DNA from: CAZOSF01 sp964582415
Lineage (GTDB): Bacteria; Bacteroidota; Bacteroidia; Flavobacteriales; Flavobacteriaceae
Direction of reading: 5' to 3'
Assembly (NCBI GenBank): GCA_964582415.1
Contig: CAZOSF010000010.1
Span: 1-51,766 of the forward strand
DNA: 51,766 nt
Part shown: positions 18,615 to 27,722 of the stretch, piece by piece
Layout: the number at the start of each line of letters is the position of its first letter
Numbering within the stretch: position 1 is the first letter of the stretch
Notes under the pieces: generated by a model
The model's database searches: none
The model's input: the letters and a program-made list of their open reading frames with translations, nothing else
What the model was told of the DNA's origin: nothing
Translations under genes and position numbers: made by a program

Positions 18615-20069
18615 ATGATCAGAAAACCGAAACTCTCGTTTTGGGATATCTGGAATATGAACGTTGGGTTCTTCGGAATTCAGTTTAGTTTCGGATTGCA
18701 ACAAACCGCCATCAACCCCATTTTTTCCTTTTTAGGTGCCCATCATGATGAGCTTCCGCTTTTGAACTTAGCAGGACCAGTTACTGGATTGTTGATTCAG
18801 CCCATGATTGGAGCCATTTCCGACAAGACTTGGTTACCGAAATGGGGCGGAAGGCGAAAGCCCTTCTTTCTGATCGGAGCGCTTACGGCCAGTCTCTGTT
18901 TGTTCGCCTTTCCCTACAGTCCGAGTCTTTGGTTTGCTGTTGGTTTGCTTTGGATTTTGGATGCCGCCAACAACACTGCTATGGAGCCTTATCGTGCATT
19001 TGTTGGGGATAAGTTACCCGATGAACAACTCACCTTCGGATATCAGATGCAGAGCCTATTTGTGGGAGCCGGTATCACCATTGCCAACTTTTCCCTATTT
19101 CTATTCCAAGACTGGTTCAGTACTCCTGCAGAAGCGGGTACAGCCCTTTGTTCGGTGGGGGAAGAAACAGTCACTGCCATTCCTGCATGGGTATATTATT
19201 CCTTTTTCATCGGGGCCATCGCTTCGGTAGTAACCATCTTATGGTCGGTTTGGAAAACGCCGGAAATACCTCCCACCGACGAAGAACTCTCCAAACTGAA
19301 ACGGGAAAAAGAAGAAAAGAATTTTTTCCAAAGAGCTACGGAGCCCTTTGTAGAAATCGCGGAAGCCATTAAGGACATGCCTAAATTAATGTGGAAATTA
19401 TCGGCCGTTTATTTTTTTCAATGGTACGCCCTCTTTGTCTATTGGCAATTTATCACCCCAATGCTTCGCAGTAGTTTGTTGGGAATTACCGTTGCCGATG
19501 ATGAGAAATATGAAGGTATTATGAAAGCCTGTCAGGCCGGTGCTGAAATAAGTGCAGCAGACACCTCCTTTGCCCAGAACATACAAACCTTAACAGAACA
19601 AGCGCTCGGACAAGCGGGCTTGATGAATGGAACTTATAATATGGTGACAATGCTTGTCGCCCTAGCTCTGGTTCCTTTTGCCAGCAGATATGGATCCCGT
19701 TTAGTCTATGTGGTTAGTTTGTTCTTTACTGGGATTGCACTTTTAAGCATGCCATTTATTGAACACAAATATGTCTTGATGCTACCTATGATTCTTTTCG
19801 GAATCGGTTGGGCCGCCATGATGGGAATACCCTATGCCATGGTTTCAAAGGTAATACCGGAAGAGCGGCGCGGAGTTTATATGGGGATTGTGAATATGAT
19901 GATTGTAATTCCGATGCTTATTCAAACCATCTCCTTTGGTCCAATCATTAAAAATTTCCTAGGAAACAGTGCCGTTAATGCCATTCTGTTCGGAGGGGTA
20001 TTTTTTATAATCGCAGGTGTTTTGGCAACCCGCTTGGGGAAAGACGCTCCAGAAGCCATTAAGATATGA
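18615..20069 (+). CDS. MFS sugar symporter, GPH/SLC45 (sucrose/maltose-type) family
   Basis: A 484-residue integral membrane protein with twelve predicted helices. The N-terminal region (QQTAINPIFSFLGA, LAGPVTGLLIQPMIGAISD, then GGRRKPFFLIGAL) closely resembles the SLC45/GPH sucrose-maltose proton symporters, in which an RRRPF-like loop follows helix 2. It should import a disaccharide intact across the inner membrane, fitting the cytoplasmic trehalase and GH100-like enzyme encoded nearby. A hydrophilic loop of about 60 residues (rich in EEELSKLKREKEE-like charged residues) separates the two six-helix halves. It starts a new transcription unit 152 nt after the previous gene; no clear promoter or terminator was recognised in that spacer. 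It overlaps the next MFS gene by 4 nt (ATGA). Confidence 0.85.
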   Translation: MIRKPKLSFWDIWNMNVGFFGIQFSFGLQQTAINPIFSFLGAHHDELPLLNLAGPVTGLLIQPMIGAISDKTWLPKWGGRRKPFFLIGALTASLCLFAFPYSPSLWFAVGLLWILDAANNTAMEPYRAFVGDKLPDEQLTFGYQMQSLFVGAGITIANFSLFLFQDWFSTPAEAGTALCSVGEETVTAIPAWVYYSFFIGAIASVVTILWSVWKTPEIPPTDEELSKLKREKEEKNFFQRATEPFVEIAEAIKDMPKLMWKLSAVYFFQWYALFVYWQFITPMLRSSLLGITVADDEKYEGIMKACQAGAEISAADTSFAQNIQTLTEQALGQAGLMNGTYNMVTMLVALALVPFASRYGSRLVYVVSLFFTGIALLSMPFIEHKYVLMLPMILFGIGWAAMMGIPYAMVSKVIPEERRGVYMGIVNMMIVIPMLIQTISFGPIIKNFLGNSAVNAILFGGVFFIIAGVLATRLGKDAPEAIKI

Positions 20070-21298
20070 AGCAGCTCGGAATAAAAATATCCCTGTACAT
20101 CAATTATTTCGTTTTTGCGATTTTGTTGAATAGCGTTGGTATTGTTATTCAGAAGTCGATTAATGTTTACAAGGTAAGTGAATCCAGCGCCTCCATCCTG
20201 GAGGCTTTTAAAGATCTTCCGATTGCTATCGTGTCTTTTCTGGTGGCCTCCTTCCTTCCTCGATTTGGATATAAAAAAGCCATGCTTTTGGCATTGGCCA
20301 TTGTATTTGTGGGGTGCCTAGGTATGTATTTTGGAAATACTTTCGACACTGCAAAATTACTGTTCCTTTCTGTTGGTGTGAGCTTCGCACTAATCAAGCT
20401 TTCTGTTTATAGTTTGATTGGTGTGGTGACCAATAGCCCAACCGACCATTCGGCCTTGATGAGTTCCATTGAGGGGTTCTTTATGGTGGGAATAGCAAGT
20501 GCCTATTTCCTTTTCCCGGTATTTTTTAGTGACACCGACCCCAATGCATGGTTGGATGTGTACCCTGTTCTGTGCGTATTGGTGGCTCTTTCCTTTTTGT
20601 TTTTATTGTTTTCAAAATTGGATATTCCAATTGAAACTGCAGGGAGTTCCCTTGCAGAAGACATAAAAAATTCCTTAGGGCTATTAGTGATTCCATTGGT
20701 TTTGGTGTTCATTTTCTCTGCCTTTTTCTTTGTGATGATCGAACAGGGGATCATGACTTGGCTACCTCGTTTTAACGAAAAGATTTTCAGTTTCTCTGAA
20801 AAACTAAGCGTAAATATGGCGGCTATCTTAGCCATGTCTTTGGCAATGGGACGGTTCATTGCCGGATGGGCTTCTAAACACATTAATTGGTCGGTCATTA
20901 TAGTCATTTGTTCCATTATTGCTATTGGAATCCTTCTAGGTGTATTACCTCAACTTACAACGGAAGGCAATGTCACTGAAATAGCAAGCCTTTCGGATGT
21001 TCCCTTTTTAGGATTCATATTGCCGTTAATTGGATTATTTATTGCCCCCATTTACCCACTTCTAAATTCTACGGTTCTGAGTCATTTGCCCAAGAGTCTT
21101 CATTCTCCCATGAGCGGATTGATTATCATCTTTTCAGCTTTAGGAGGGACATTAGGCTCAAGAATTGTAGGCACCTTGTTTGAACACGTGGGTGGCGTGA
21201 ATGCCTTTTATTTCCTTATTATTCCAATCATATTACTGATCATTACCGTTTTCATCATTCGAAAATTAATTCAAAAGCAAAGTGAAACTACCCATTAA
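20066..21298 (+). CDS. MFS transporter, probable sugar carrier
   Basis: A 410-residue MFS protein with about twelve hydrophobic segments and the cytoplasmic loop RFGYKKAMLLALAIVFVGCL between helices 2 and 3. It lacks the RRKPF signature of its neighbour and looks more like the FucP/glucose-galactose group (NSPTDHSALMSSIEGFFMVG; conserved C-terminal GTLGSRIVGTLFE). It is translationally coupled to the upstream symporter (ATGA overlap) and overlaps the trehalase gene by 17 nt. It may carry the monosaccharide released in the periplasm by the GH97 enzyme, but the substrate is inferred from context only. Confidence 0.8.
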   Translation: MKQLGIKISLYINYFVFAILLNSVGIVIQKSINVYKVSESSASILEAFKDLPIAIVSFLVASFLPRFGYKKAMLLALAIVFVGCLGMYFGNTFDTAKLLFLSVGVSFALIKLSVYSLIGVVTNSPTDHSALMSSIEGFFMVGIASAYFLFPVFFSDTDPNAWLDVYPVLCVLVALSFLFLLFSKLDIPIETAGSSLAEDIKNSLGLLVIPLVLVFIFSAFFFVMIEQGIMTWLPRFNEKIFSFSEKLSVNMAAILAMSLAMGRFIAGWASKHINWSVIIVICSIIAIGILLGVLPQLTTEGNVTEIASLSDVPFLGFILPLIGLFIAPIYPLLNSTVLSHLPKSLHSPMSGLIIIFSALGGTLGSRIVGTLFEHVGGVNAFYFLIIPIILLIITVFIIRKLIQKQSETTH

Positions 21299-23144
21299 GG
21301 AAACCTTAGACCGACTACTGCAGCAAGAAGACACTGATGGGGACCTTAAAATCACAGTTGAAGACAAGGGCCCAAAACGCTTTGTGATTGAAGGAGATAA
21401 TACCAGTGTTGCCATAGAAGGCACCTATGCATTATCCAATTTACTACAGGAATTGGTTCTGGCACAGGCATCGGGGCAATCGCTTTGGAAACTTGATTTT
21501 TCAAAAATCTATGAAGACCCCGTGGAGCGCATTTCGAGAATGATTCGTGACTATTATTGGGATGGGCTAACACGCACTATGGACAAAGAGGGGATTTCGG
21601 AACTTTTACGGGACACCAAAAACGAAACGCTGGAATCCGAGTCTGTTCTTAGGGTTTATGTACCGAACGAGGACGAATTGGCTTTAAACTATTATAGTCA
21701 ATTAAGCACACAGATGCCTTTAGAGGTAATTCGATTACCCAAAAACATCACCCCCAAATATGTTCGCAATATCAATGATCAACCCGGAATTCTTTCCTTG
21801 AAATTAAGCGAAGAAAACGGTGAAGTGAAAGGAGTTCCTTTCGTAGTTCCTGGTGGGCGATTCAATGAAATGTACGGATGGGACAGTTATTTCGAATCGA
21901 TTGGATTGTTGTTGGATGACAAAGTGCGGTTGGCGAAAGCCATGGCCGACAATTTCCAATATGAAATCGAACACTACGGAAAAATACTAAATGCCAACAG
22001 GTCCTACTATCTTACCCGAACCCAACCTCCTTTTTATAGTAGTTTGATTCGGGAGATTTTTGAAAAAACTCAGGACAAGGAATGGCTTCAAAAGCATTTA
22101 GCTACGGCCATAAAAGAATATGAAACCGTATGGATGGTTCCAGGAAAACGGCTTACCGATAATGGTTTGAATCGCTATTTGGCTGAAGGGCTCGGCAGAC
22201 CTCCAGAGGCCGAGGCCGGACATTTCCATCATGAATTTGGACCACATGCACGGAATGCTGGCATAGAGGTATCCGAGTATGAAAAAGCGTACACAGAAGG
22301 TAAAATTGAGAATTCGGCATTGGATATCTATTTTGTCCATGACCGATCCGTAAGGGAATCGGGGCATGATACTTCGTATCGTTTGGAAGGCATCTGTGCG
22401 GATTTAAATGTGGTTGAATTAAATGCCTTTCTCTATAAATACGAAACCGATTTTGCCGAATTGATAGAAAACGAATTTGGCGGAAGCCTTCAACTGAATG
22501 GTAAAGAATACACGTCCACCTTCTGGAAAACCAAGGCATCGGAACGCAGAGAATTGGTTGATCGCTATTTATGGAATCCAAAGAAAGGCCTTTACTTCGA
22601 TTTCAATCTTCAATCTGGAACGCAAACCTCTTTCGTTTCCGCTACCTTATTCACCCCATTATGGGCAAATATGGCCTCCGAAGAACAGGCAGCGAAAGTC
22701 GTACAAATCGGAATCCCCTTATTAAAAGAGAAAGGAGGCATCGCTTCTTGTACCGAGGAAAGCCGCGGACCCATCAGCAAAGAACGGCCTCAAAAACAAT
22801 GGGATTATCCCAATGGTTGGGCCCCTCATCAGATGATGATTTGGAAAGGTTTTAAAAACTACGGATACGAACGGGAACTTCAGGAATTAGTATACCGTTG
22901 GCTATTTATGATTACCAAAAATGCAGTGGATTATAATGGTACCATTCCTGAAAAATATGATGTGGTAAGTGCTACCCACAAAGTATTTGCAGAATACGGG
23001 AACGTGGGCACCGAATTTCAATACATCACCAAGGAGGGTTTCGGATGGATGAATGCATCCTACCAATATGGTATTTCACTGCTGGAGCAGCAATTTATAG
23101 ATCATCTAAACGAACTTGTAGAACCCGATAGTTTGTTCGAATAA
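21282..23144 (+). CDS. Cytoplasmic GH37 alpha,alpha-trehalase
   Basis: This enzyme hydrolyses trehalose to two glucose. Both trehalase signatures are clear: PGGRFNEMYGWDSY (from about residue 190) and QWDYPNGW (506-513). The likely general acid is Asp363 in SGHD; the C-terminal EKYD ... VGTEF segment supplies the usual glutamate region. The protein has 620 residues, longer than typical TreF, with an extra N-terminal part of about 60 residues before the catalytic core. There is no signal peptide, so it works in the cytoplasm on imported sugar. It overlaps the upstream MFS gene by 17 nt and lies 2 nt before the kinase gene, so the operon couples transport, hydrolysis and phosphorylation. Confidence 0.93.
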   Translation: MKLPIKETLDRLLQQEDTDGDLKITVEDKGPKRFVIEGDNTSVAIEGTYALSNLLQELVLAQASGQSLWKLDFSKIYEDPVERISRMIRDYYWDGLTRTMDKEGISELLRDTKNETLESESVLRVYVPNEDELALNYYSQLSTQMPLEVIRLPKNITPKYVRNINDQPGILSLKLSEENGEVKGVPFVVPGGRFNEMYGWDSYFESIGLLLDDKVRLAKAMADNFQYEIEHYGKILNANRSYYLTRTQPPFYSSLIREIFEKTQDKEWLQKHLATAIKEYETVWMVPGKRLTDNGLNRYLAEGLGRPPEAEAGHFHHEFGPHARNAGIEVSEYEKAYTEGKIENSALDIYFVHDRSVRESGHDTSYRLEGICADLNVVELNAFLYKYETDFAELIENEFGGSLQLNGKEYTSTFWKTKASERRELVDRYLWNPKKGLYFDFNLQSGTQTSFVSATLFTPLWANMASEEQAAKVVQIGIPLLKEKGGIASCTEESRGPISKERPQKQWDYPNGWAPHQMMIWKGFKNYGYERELQELVYRWLFMITKNAVDYNGTIPEKYDVVSATHKVFAEYGNVGTEFQYITKEGFGWMNASYQYGISLLEQQFIDHLNELVEPDSLFE

Positions 23145-23146
23145 TC

Positions 23147-24082
23147 ATGGAAAAAGAAATAGATATTATTTGTGTTGGGGAAGCCTTGATCGATTTCATA
23201 GGCATGCAAGTGGAAGAATCCTTAAGAAACACGAAGGACTATCACAGGCATCTAGGAGGATCACCAACCAACGTGGCCTTCAATATGGCTCGCCTGGGTT
23301 TGAATGTGCACATTGTTGCCACAGTGGGAAAGGACGGATTTGGGGATTATATCTTGAAACGATTCAAGGAAGGAGAGTTACACCATACCCATGTAAATGA
23401 GGTCACACACAAACCCACAACGGTTATCTTTGTAAACCGAACCACGGGGACTCCAGAATTCATTCCTTACCGAGGGGCCGACACCTTGATAACCCCTGAA
23501 CAATTACCCGACGAACTCCTGGGAAAAAGCACCATCTTTCATACTACCTGCTTTGCCTTAAGTGAACAGCCCGCACGCGACACCATTCTACAACGGGCAA
23601 CCAGAGCGCATGAGTTAGGATGCCAATTGAGTATCGATATTAATTATTCAGAAAAGATTTGGCCCGATATCGAAGAAGCACGAAAGACAATCGAGTCCTA
23701 TTGTGCACTGGAACCCCTTGTAAAAATTAGTCAGGATGACGTAGATAGGCTTTTCGGCAAAGGACTTTCACACGAGGCTATATTTAATTATCTTCATGAC
23801 CTTGGTGCCAAGTTGATTTGCTTTACTTTGGGGAAGGACGGGGCCAAACTTAGCGAACAGGGAAAAACTCCCATCAGTCTATCCGCATTAAAGGTGGAAC
23901 GCATCATGGATGCTACGGGGGCTGGAGATGCCTTCTGGAGCGGCTTTCTCTTCGCTTATGTCAAAGGAAAAACCAATGAAAAATGTATGGAAGCCGCCCT
24001 GCAAATGGCAGCTATTAAATTACAGAACGTTGGTCGCATTCCAGATTATGCAGACGTTATTTCAAAAGTATTAGGGATATAA
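23147..24082 (+). CDS. PfkB-family carbohydrate kinase (fructokinase-like)
   Basis: A 311-residue ribokinase/PfkB-family kinase. The N-terminal substrate motif GGSPTNVAFNMARLGL and the C-terminal signature DATGAGDAFWSGF (from Asp255, with catalytic Asp261) are intact. The ordering and GGSPTNVA motif are closest to fructokinases that phosphorylate fructose at the 6-OH, but 2-keto-3-deoxygluconate or other sugar kinases share these motifs. It follows the trehalase after 2 nt. A fructokinase would make sense only if a fructosyl sugar such as sucrose is also used, which fits the SLC45-type symporter and GH100-like enzyme. Confidence 0.88.
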   Translation: MEKEIDIICVGEALIDFIGMQVEESLRNTKDYHRHLGGSPTNVAFNMARLGLNVHIVATVGKDGFGDYILKRFKEGELHHTHVNEVTHKPTTVIFVNRTTGTPEFIPYRGADTLITPEQLPDELLGKSTIFHTTCFALSEQPARDTILQRATRAHELGCQLSIDINYSEKIWPDIEEARKTIESYCALEPLVKISQDDVDRLFGKGLSHEAIFNYLHDLGAKLICFTLGKDGAKLSEQGKTPISLSALKVERIMDATGAGDAFWSGFLFAYVKGKTNEKCMEAALQMAAIKLQNVGRIPDYADVISKVLGI

Positions 24083-24094
24083 AACTAACAGACC

Positions 24095-25408
24095 ATGACA
24101 ATTATTACTTTTCTTGCCTTTACCTTACTAGTTGGAGTCATTTCCTATTTTGCAACCCGTAAAACAGATGAAACTAGTGCAGATGGCTATTTCCTTGGAG
24201 GAAGAAGCCTTACCGCTGGAGTTATTGCGGGTTCCCTTCTTCTAACCAATCTTTCTACAGAACAGATCGTTGGTTTAAATGGCCAATCATTTTCAGAAGG
24301 AATTTTGGTCATGGCCTGGGAAACTTTAGCAGCTATCGCAATGGTAGTCACTGCGCTCTTTCTATTGCCTCGCTATTTGAAAGGAGGGATAACCACAGTG
24401 CCTCAATTTTTGGAAAAAAGGTACGATAAAAGTACAAAAGCCATTACCTCAGGACTGTTTCTCTCAGGCTATATGATAGTGTTGTTGCCTATTGTATTAT
24501 ACTCTGGGGGGCTTGCCATTAGTACAATGTTTAATGTGCCAGAGGCGTTCGGTATTTCCAATACCGCAGCGCTTTGGTTATGTGTTTGGGGAATTGGTAT
24601 TATTGGATCGATTTATGCCATCTTCGGCGGATTAAAAGCGGTAGCTGTTTCCGACACTATTAATGCCATCGGATTACTAATAGGCGGTTTGATGATCCCA
24701 CTTTTTGGTTTATGGGTAGTTGGGGATGGCCATTTAGGAGCGGGTGTCAATACCCTAATGAAAGAGTTGCCCGATAAGTTTATCGCCGCCGGAGGGCCTG
24801 ATTCCTCCATTCCTTTCGGAACTATTTTTACGGGAATGATGTTGGTGCAATTGTTTTATTGGGGAACCAACCAAGCAATCATCCAAAGAGCATTGGCCGC
24901 TAAAAATTTAGTGGAAGGTCAAAAAGGGTTAATGCTNNNNNNNNNNNNNNNNNNNNNNNNNNNNNNNNNNNNNNNNNNNNNNNNNNNNNNNNNNNNNNNN
25001 NNNNNNNNNNNNNNNNNNNNNNNNNNNNNNNNNNNNTACCTACAAGAGGTGAATGGTTGTTACAGCATCCCTATTCTTACCATCATCGTAGTAGGTTATC
25101 TCACAAAACGTGTCCCTGCGATAGCTGCAAAAATCGGTATTCTTTCGGGTGTTATATTGTATAGTATCAGTCAGTTTATATTACAACCGATGTATGGGGA
25201 TTCCTATCCGCATTTCTTGCATGTGATGGCCATTCTTTTTGTATTTAATGTCATTGTAATGCTGGTTATCGGAAAACTTTATCCCAGGAGTACAAACTAT
25301 GTTCAGGAATACACAAAACAGGTGGATATTACCCAATGGAAATATGTCAAACCTGTAGGATTATTAATTGTTGGAATCGTGATTTTCACGTATATCTATT
25401 TCCAATAA
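24095..25408 (+). CDS. Sodium/solute symporter (SSS/SLC5 family), interrupted by an assembly gap
   Basis: The N-terminal part (ATRKTDETSADGYFLGGRSL; LLTNLSTEQIVGLNGQSF) is a clear SLC5/SSS symporter of the SGLT-like sugar branch. A 100-N run at 24937-25036 replaces the middle. Outside the gap only about 400 residues are present against 520-560 usual for the family, and helices normally found between GTNQAIIQRALAA and the YLQEVNG segment are missing. The true gap is therefore probably several hundred bases. The apparent single frame across the N run is accidental. It is the last gene of the sugar operon, 12 nt after the kinase, and likely imports glucose or a related sugar with sodium, fitting a marine cell. 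Confidence 0.88.
   Translation: MTIITFLAFTLLVGVISYFATRKTDETSADGYFLGGRSLTAGVIAGSLLLTNLSTEQIVGLNGQSFSEGILVMAWETLAAIAMVVTALFLLPRYLKGGITTVPQFLEKRYDKSTKAITSGLFLSGYMIVLLPIVLYSGGLAISTMFNVPEAFGISNTAALWLCVWGIGIIGSIYAIFGGLKAVAVSDTINAIGLLIGGLMIPLFGLWVVGDGHLGAGVNTLMKELPDKFIAAGGPDSSIPFGTIFTGMMLVQLFYWGTNQAIIQRALAAKNLVEGQKGLMXXXXXXXXXXXXXXXXXXXXXXXXXXXXXXXXXXYLQEVNGCYSIPILTIIVVGYLTKRVPAIAAKIGILSGVILYSISQFILQPMYGDSYPHFLHVMAILFVFNVIVMLVIGKLYPRSTNYVQEYTKQVDITQWKYVKPVGLLIVGIVIFTYIYFQ
24937..25036. other. Assembly gap (100 N) within the sodium/solute symporter gene
   Basis: Exactly 100 N, the conventional size for a gap of unknown length. By comparison with the symporter family the real missing sequence is likely about 350-450 nt. 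Confidence 0.95.
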
Positions 25409-25477
25409 AAGGAAAATCATTCTTTCCAGCAAAGCTCAAGTAGGATGAGTAACCATTAGCAATTGTGATCTTGACAC

Positions 25478-26227
25478 ATGAAGCATTTAATTCTTTTACT
25501 GGTATTAACCTCTTCAACGCTTTCGTCGCAAATCCTCAATGTTGAATCCCTGAGAAAGGTGACCGACACTTCGGGTTGGTCGGGTGCCGCGAGTGTGAAC
25601 TTTAGCTTAAAACGAAACGTAAACGAATTTCTTGTTTTGGGAGGCAATGTCCATGTGCAATACAAAATGGGGCGTCACTTAACGCTTTTTAAAGGAGATG
25701 TGGCTTTCCAAAAAATCGAGTCGGAGAATTTTGACAACAGTATGGTTTCCCATTTACGACACAACTACAAAGTTTGGGAACGTGTTGTTTGGGAAACCTT
25801 TGTACAGGGCCAGTACAACAAAATCAGCTTGATAAATTTTAGGGGGCTTTTTGGGTTGGGACCGCGTTTTAAACTAAGCGCTTCGGATAATTACCGCTTT
25901 TATTTGGGCACCTTGGCCATGTATGAATATGAAGAAGTAGCCGACGGAGTTACCCCGCTGCAAGAAAATATACGTGGAAGTGCCTATTTGTCCTTTAGCT
26001 TGTATCCAAAAGAATCCATATCCATCGTTAGCACCACCTATTATCAGCCTAAATTGGATGGTATTCACGATTACCGAATCTCTAGTGATACTTCGGTTTT
26101 GGTAGGCCTTTTTTCCAATTTTGCCTTAAACATTAGCTATACTTTTGTGTATGATGCCTACCCCGCTGTTGGTATTCAGAAATCTCAGTACAATTTTAGT
26201 ACAGGACTTACGTATACCTTCGATTAA
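25478..26227 (+). CDS. DUF481-type outer-membrane beta-barrel protein
   Basis: A 249-residue exported protein with a signal peptide (MKHLILLLVLTSSTLSSQ). It has about ten amphipathic beta-strands with aromatic girdles (FLVLGGNVHVQYK, YRFYLGTLAMYEYE, IRGSAYLSFSLY) and a terminal strand YNFSTGLTYTF, typical of DUF481 proteins. These are small outer-membrane barrels, often salt- or stress-induced, of unknown role. The gene stands alone: 69 nt from the symporter upstream and 97 nt from the arsenosugar operon downstream. No clear terminator was found in either spacer. Confidence 0.75.
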   Translation: MKHLILLLVLTSSTLSSQILNVESLRKVTDTSGWSGAASVNFSLKRNVNEFLVLGGNVHVQYKMGRHLTLFKGDVAFQKIESENFDNSMVSHLRHNYKVWERVVWETFVQGQYNKISLINFRGLFGLGPRFKLSASDNYRFYLGTLAMYEYEEVADGVTPLQENIRGSAYLSFSLYPKESISIVSTTYYQPKLDGIHDYRISSDTSVLVGLFSNFALNISYTFVYDAYPAVGIQKSQYNFSTGLTYTFD

Positions 26228-26273
26228 TTTCAGTGCAGGCGTAAGCTTTTTAGAATTTACGAGACTACTTCCG

Positions 26274-26281
26274 TATCTTTA
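26274..26281 (+). promoter_or_regulatory. Candidate -7 box before the arsenosugar operon
   Basis: TATCTTTA matches the Bacteroidota -7 consensus TAnnTTTG at all but the last base and lies 43 nt before the first ATG of the operon. No TTG is found at the expected -33 position, so support is weak. Confidence 0.3.
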
Positions 26282-26324
26282 CAATTCTGAAAAAATTGCA
26301 ACAATCCGTATCAAAGTATAGCAC

Positions 26325-26654
26325 ATGTCGTATTACGATCCTAAAGATTTAAGGAAGTTCGGAAAGATTACCGAATGGAGTGAAGAACTGGGTAATAAAT
26401 TTTTTGATTACTACAATACCGTTTTTGAGGAAGGGGCCCTTACAGCACGGGAAAAATCCCTGATCGCTCTTGCCGTAGCCCATACCGAAATGTGTCCATA
26501 TTGTATCGACGCTTACACCAAAGATGGCCTACAAAGAGGGATTACCAAGGAGGAAATGATGGAAGCGGTTCATGTTGGAGCTGCCATTAAGAGCGGTGCC
26601 AGTCTGGTACATGGGGTGATGATGATGAATAAGGTGAATAAACTTGAGGGATAG
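26325..26654 (+). CDS. AhpD-like carboxymuconolactone-decarboxylase-fold protein of the arsenosugar cluster
   Basis: A 109-residue protein of the AhpD/CMD fold with a redox CxxC (Cys57-Pro-Tyr-Cys60) in TEMCPYCIDAYTKDGL. The histidine normally three or four residues after the CxxC in AhpD is absent (Tyr/Thr here), as in the subfamily found next to radical SAM ArsS genes (arsenosugar biosynthesis-associated peroxidase-like protein). It is the first gene of the cluster, 3 nt before arsS. A role in thiol redox chemistry or arsenic handling for ArsS/ArsM is plausible; peroxidase activity is not shown. Confidence 0.85.
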   Translation: MSYYDPKDLRKFGKITEWSEELGNKFFDYYNTVFEEGALTAREKSLIALAVAHTEMCPYCIDAYTKDGLQRGITKEEMMEAVHVGAAIKSGASLVHGVMMMNKVNKLEG

Positions 26655-26657
26655 CCG

Positions 26658-27722
26658 ATGACCAAAAACAAAACACAATCATTACACAAAAGAGCCAGTA
26701 AACTGGCCAAGGCTAAATACCAGATGGATTTTTTATCGAACGGTATTTTTGCCGCTGGGGAACTCCCCAAATTTGCTGAAAAATTGGAAGAAACCGGCCA
26801 ATTCCCCCTCCGCCCTAAATCTCTGGAAATTCTTCAAATCAATGTGGGCTATATGTGCAACCAAGTTTGCGAGCATTGTCACGTAGATGCAGGACCAGAT
26901 CGCAAGGAGATCATGACCAAGGAGACCATGGAGCAATGTCTCGATGTTATCCGAAAAACCCATGCGCATACCCTTGATCTTACAGGGGGTGCCCCAGAGA
27001 TGAATCCTCATTTCAGATGGTTCGTAGAAGAAGCCAGCAAAGCGGGTATCAAGGATTTTATTGTTCGAAGTAATCTGACCATCATCGTATCGAATAAAAA
27101 ATACCACGACCTTCCCGAATTTTTTAAAAAATACAATATCCATGTGGTAAGCAGTATGCCCCACTGGACCAAAGGCAAAACCGATAAGCAACGTGGGGAA
27201 GGTGTGTTCGATGCCTCGCTTAAAGCATTGAAAATGTTGAATGATGTTGGTTATGGTATGCCAGACAGTGGCCTTAAATTGGATCTGGTATATAATCCGA
27301 GTGGTGCCTTTCTACCGGCCGACCAGTGTGGATTGGAACGCGATTTTAAGGAGGCACTCTTACGTGATTTTGGAATCCATTTCAACAACCTTTTCACCAT
27401 AACCAATCTACCTATTTCTCGGTTTTTGGATTTTCTGATAGCCTCCGATAATTATGAAGATTATATGTACACCTTGGTAGACGCCTTCAATCCGGCAACA
27501 GTGGCAAATGTTATGTGCACCAATACCCTTTCGGTAAGCTGGGATGGTTGGCTCTATGACTGCGATTTCAATCAAATGTTGGAGATAAATGTCGCGAGCA
27601 AAGTGAAGCACATTTCAGAATATCAAGAAGAGCTGTTGCAAAACAGAAACATTGTGATTTCCCAACACTGCTACGGATGCACCGCTGGATCTGGCAGTAG
27701 TTGTCAAGGAGCGGTAGCCTGA
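26658..27722 (+). CDS. arsS: Arsenosugar biosynthesis radical SAM protein ArsS
   Basis: A 354-residue radical SAM enzyme with the cluster-binding motif Cys67-x3-Cys71-x2-Cys74 (CNQVCEHC) and the glycine-rich LTGGAPE segment. The C-terminal Cys-rich extension reads CYGCTAGSGSSCQG. ArsS joins the 5'-deoxyadenosyl group of SAM to trivalent dimethylarsenic, giving 5'-deoxy-5'-dimethylarsinoyl-adenosine, the precursor of arsenosugars. Some homologues are selenoproteins with Sec in the last motif; here that position, Cys349, is an ordinary TGT codon. The stop overlaps the start of the rhodanese gene (TGATG), and an AhpD-like gene lies 3 nt upstream. Recognition is strong because ArsM, two TIGR-type glycosyltransferases and a DUF547 protein typical of these clusters follow. 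Confidence 0.93.
   Translation: MTKNKTQSLHKRASKLAKAKYQMDFLSNGIFAAGELPKFAEKLEETGQFPLRPKSLEILQINVGYMCNQVCEHCHVDAGPDRKEIMTKETMEQCLDVIRKTHAHTLDLTGGAPEMNPHFRWFVEEASKAGIKDFIVRSNLTIIVSNKKYHDLPEFFKKYNIHVVSSMPHWTKGKTDKQRGEGVFDASLKALKMLNDVGYGMPDSGLKLDLVYNPSGAFLPADQCGLERDFKEALLRDFGIHFNNLFTITNLPISRFLDFLIASDNYEDYMYTLVDAFNPATVANVMCTNTLSVSWDGWLYDCDFNQMLEINVASKVKHISEYQEELLQNRNIVISQHCYGCTAGSGSSCQGAVA

Noticed and set aside
25409..25436. GGAAA/TTTCC hairpin after the sodium symporter gene
   Set aside because: It has only five base pairs, a seven-base loop and no T run.
26733..27191. A 152-codon minus-strand open frame inside arsS
   Set aside because: It is antisense to the radical SAM domain with no family resemblance.
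27702..27704. Selenocysteine codon in ArsS
   Set aside because: The codon is TGT and the only TGA is the true stop at 27720, so no Sec insertion is needed.
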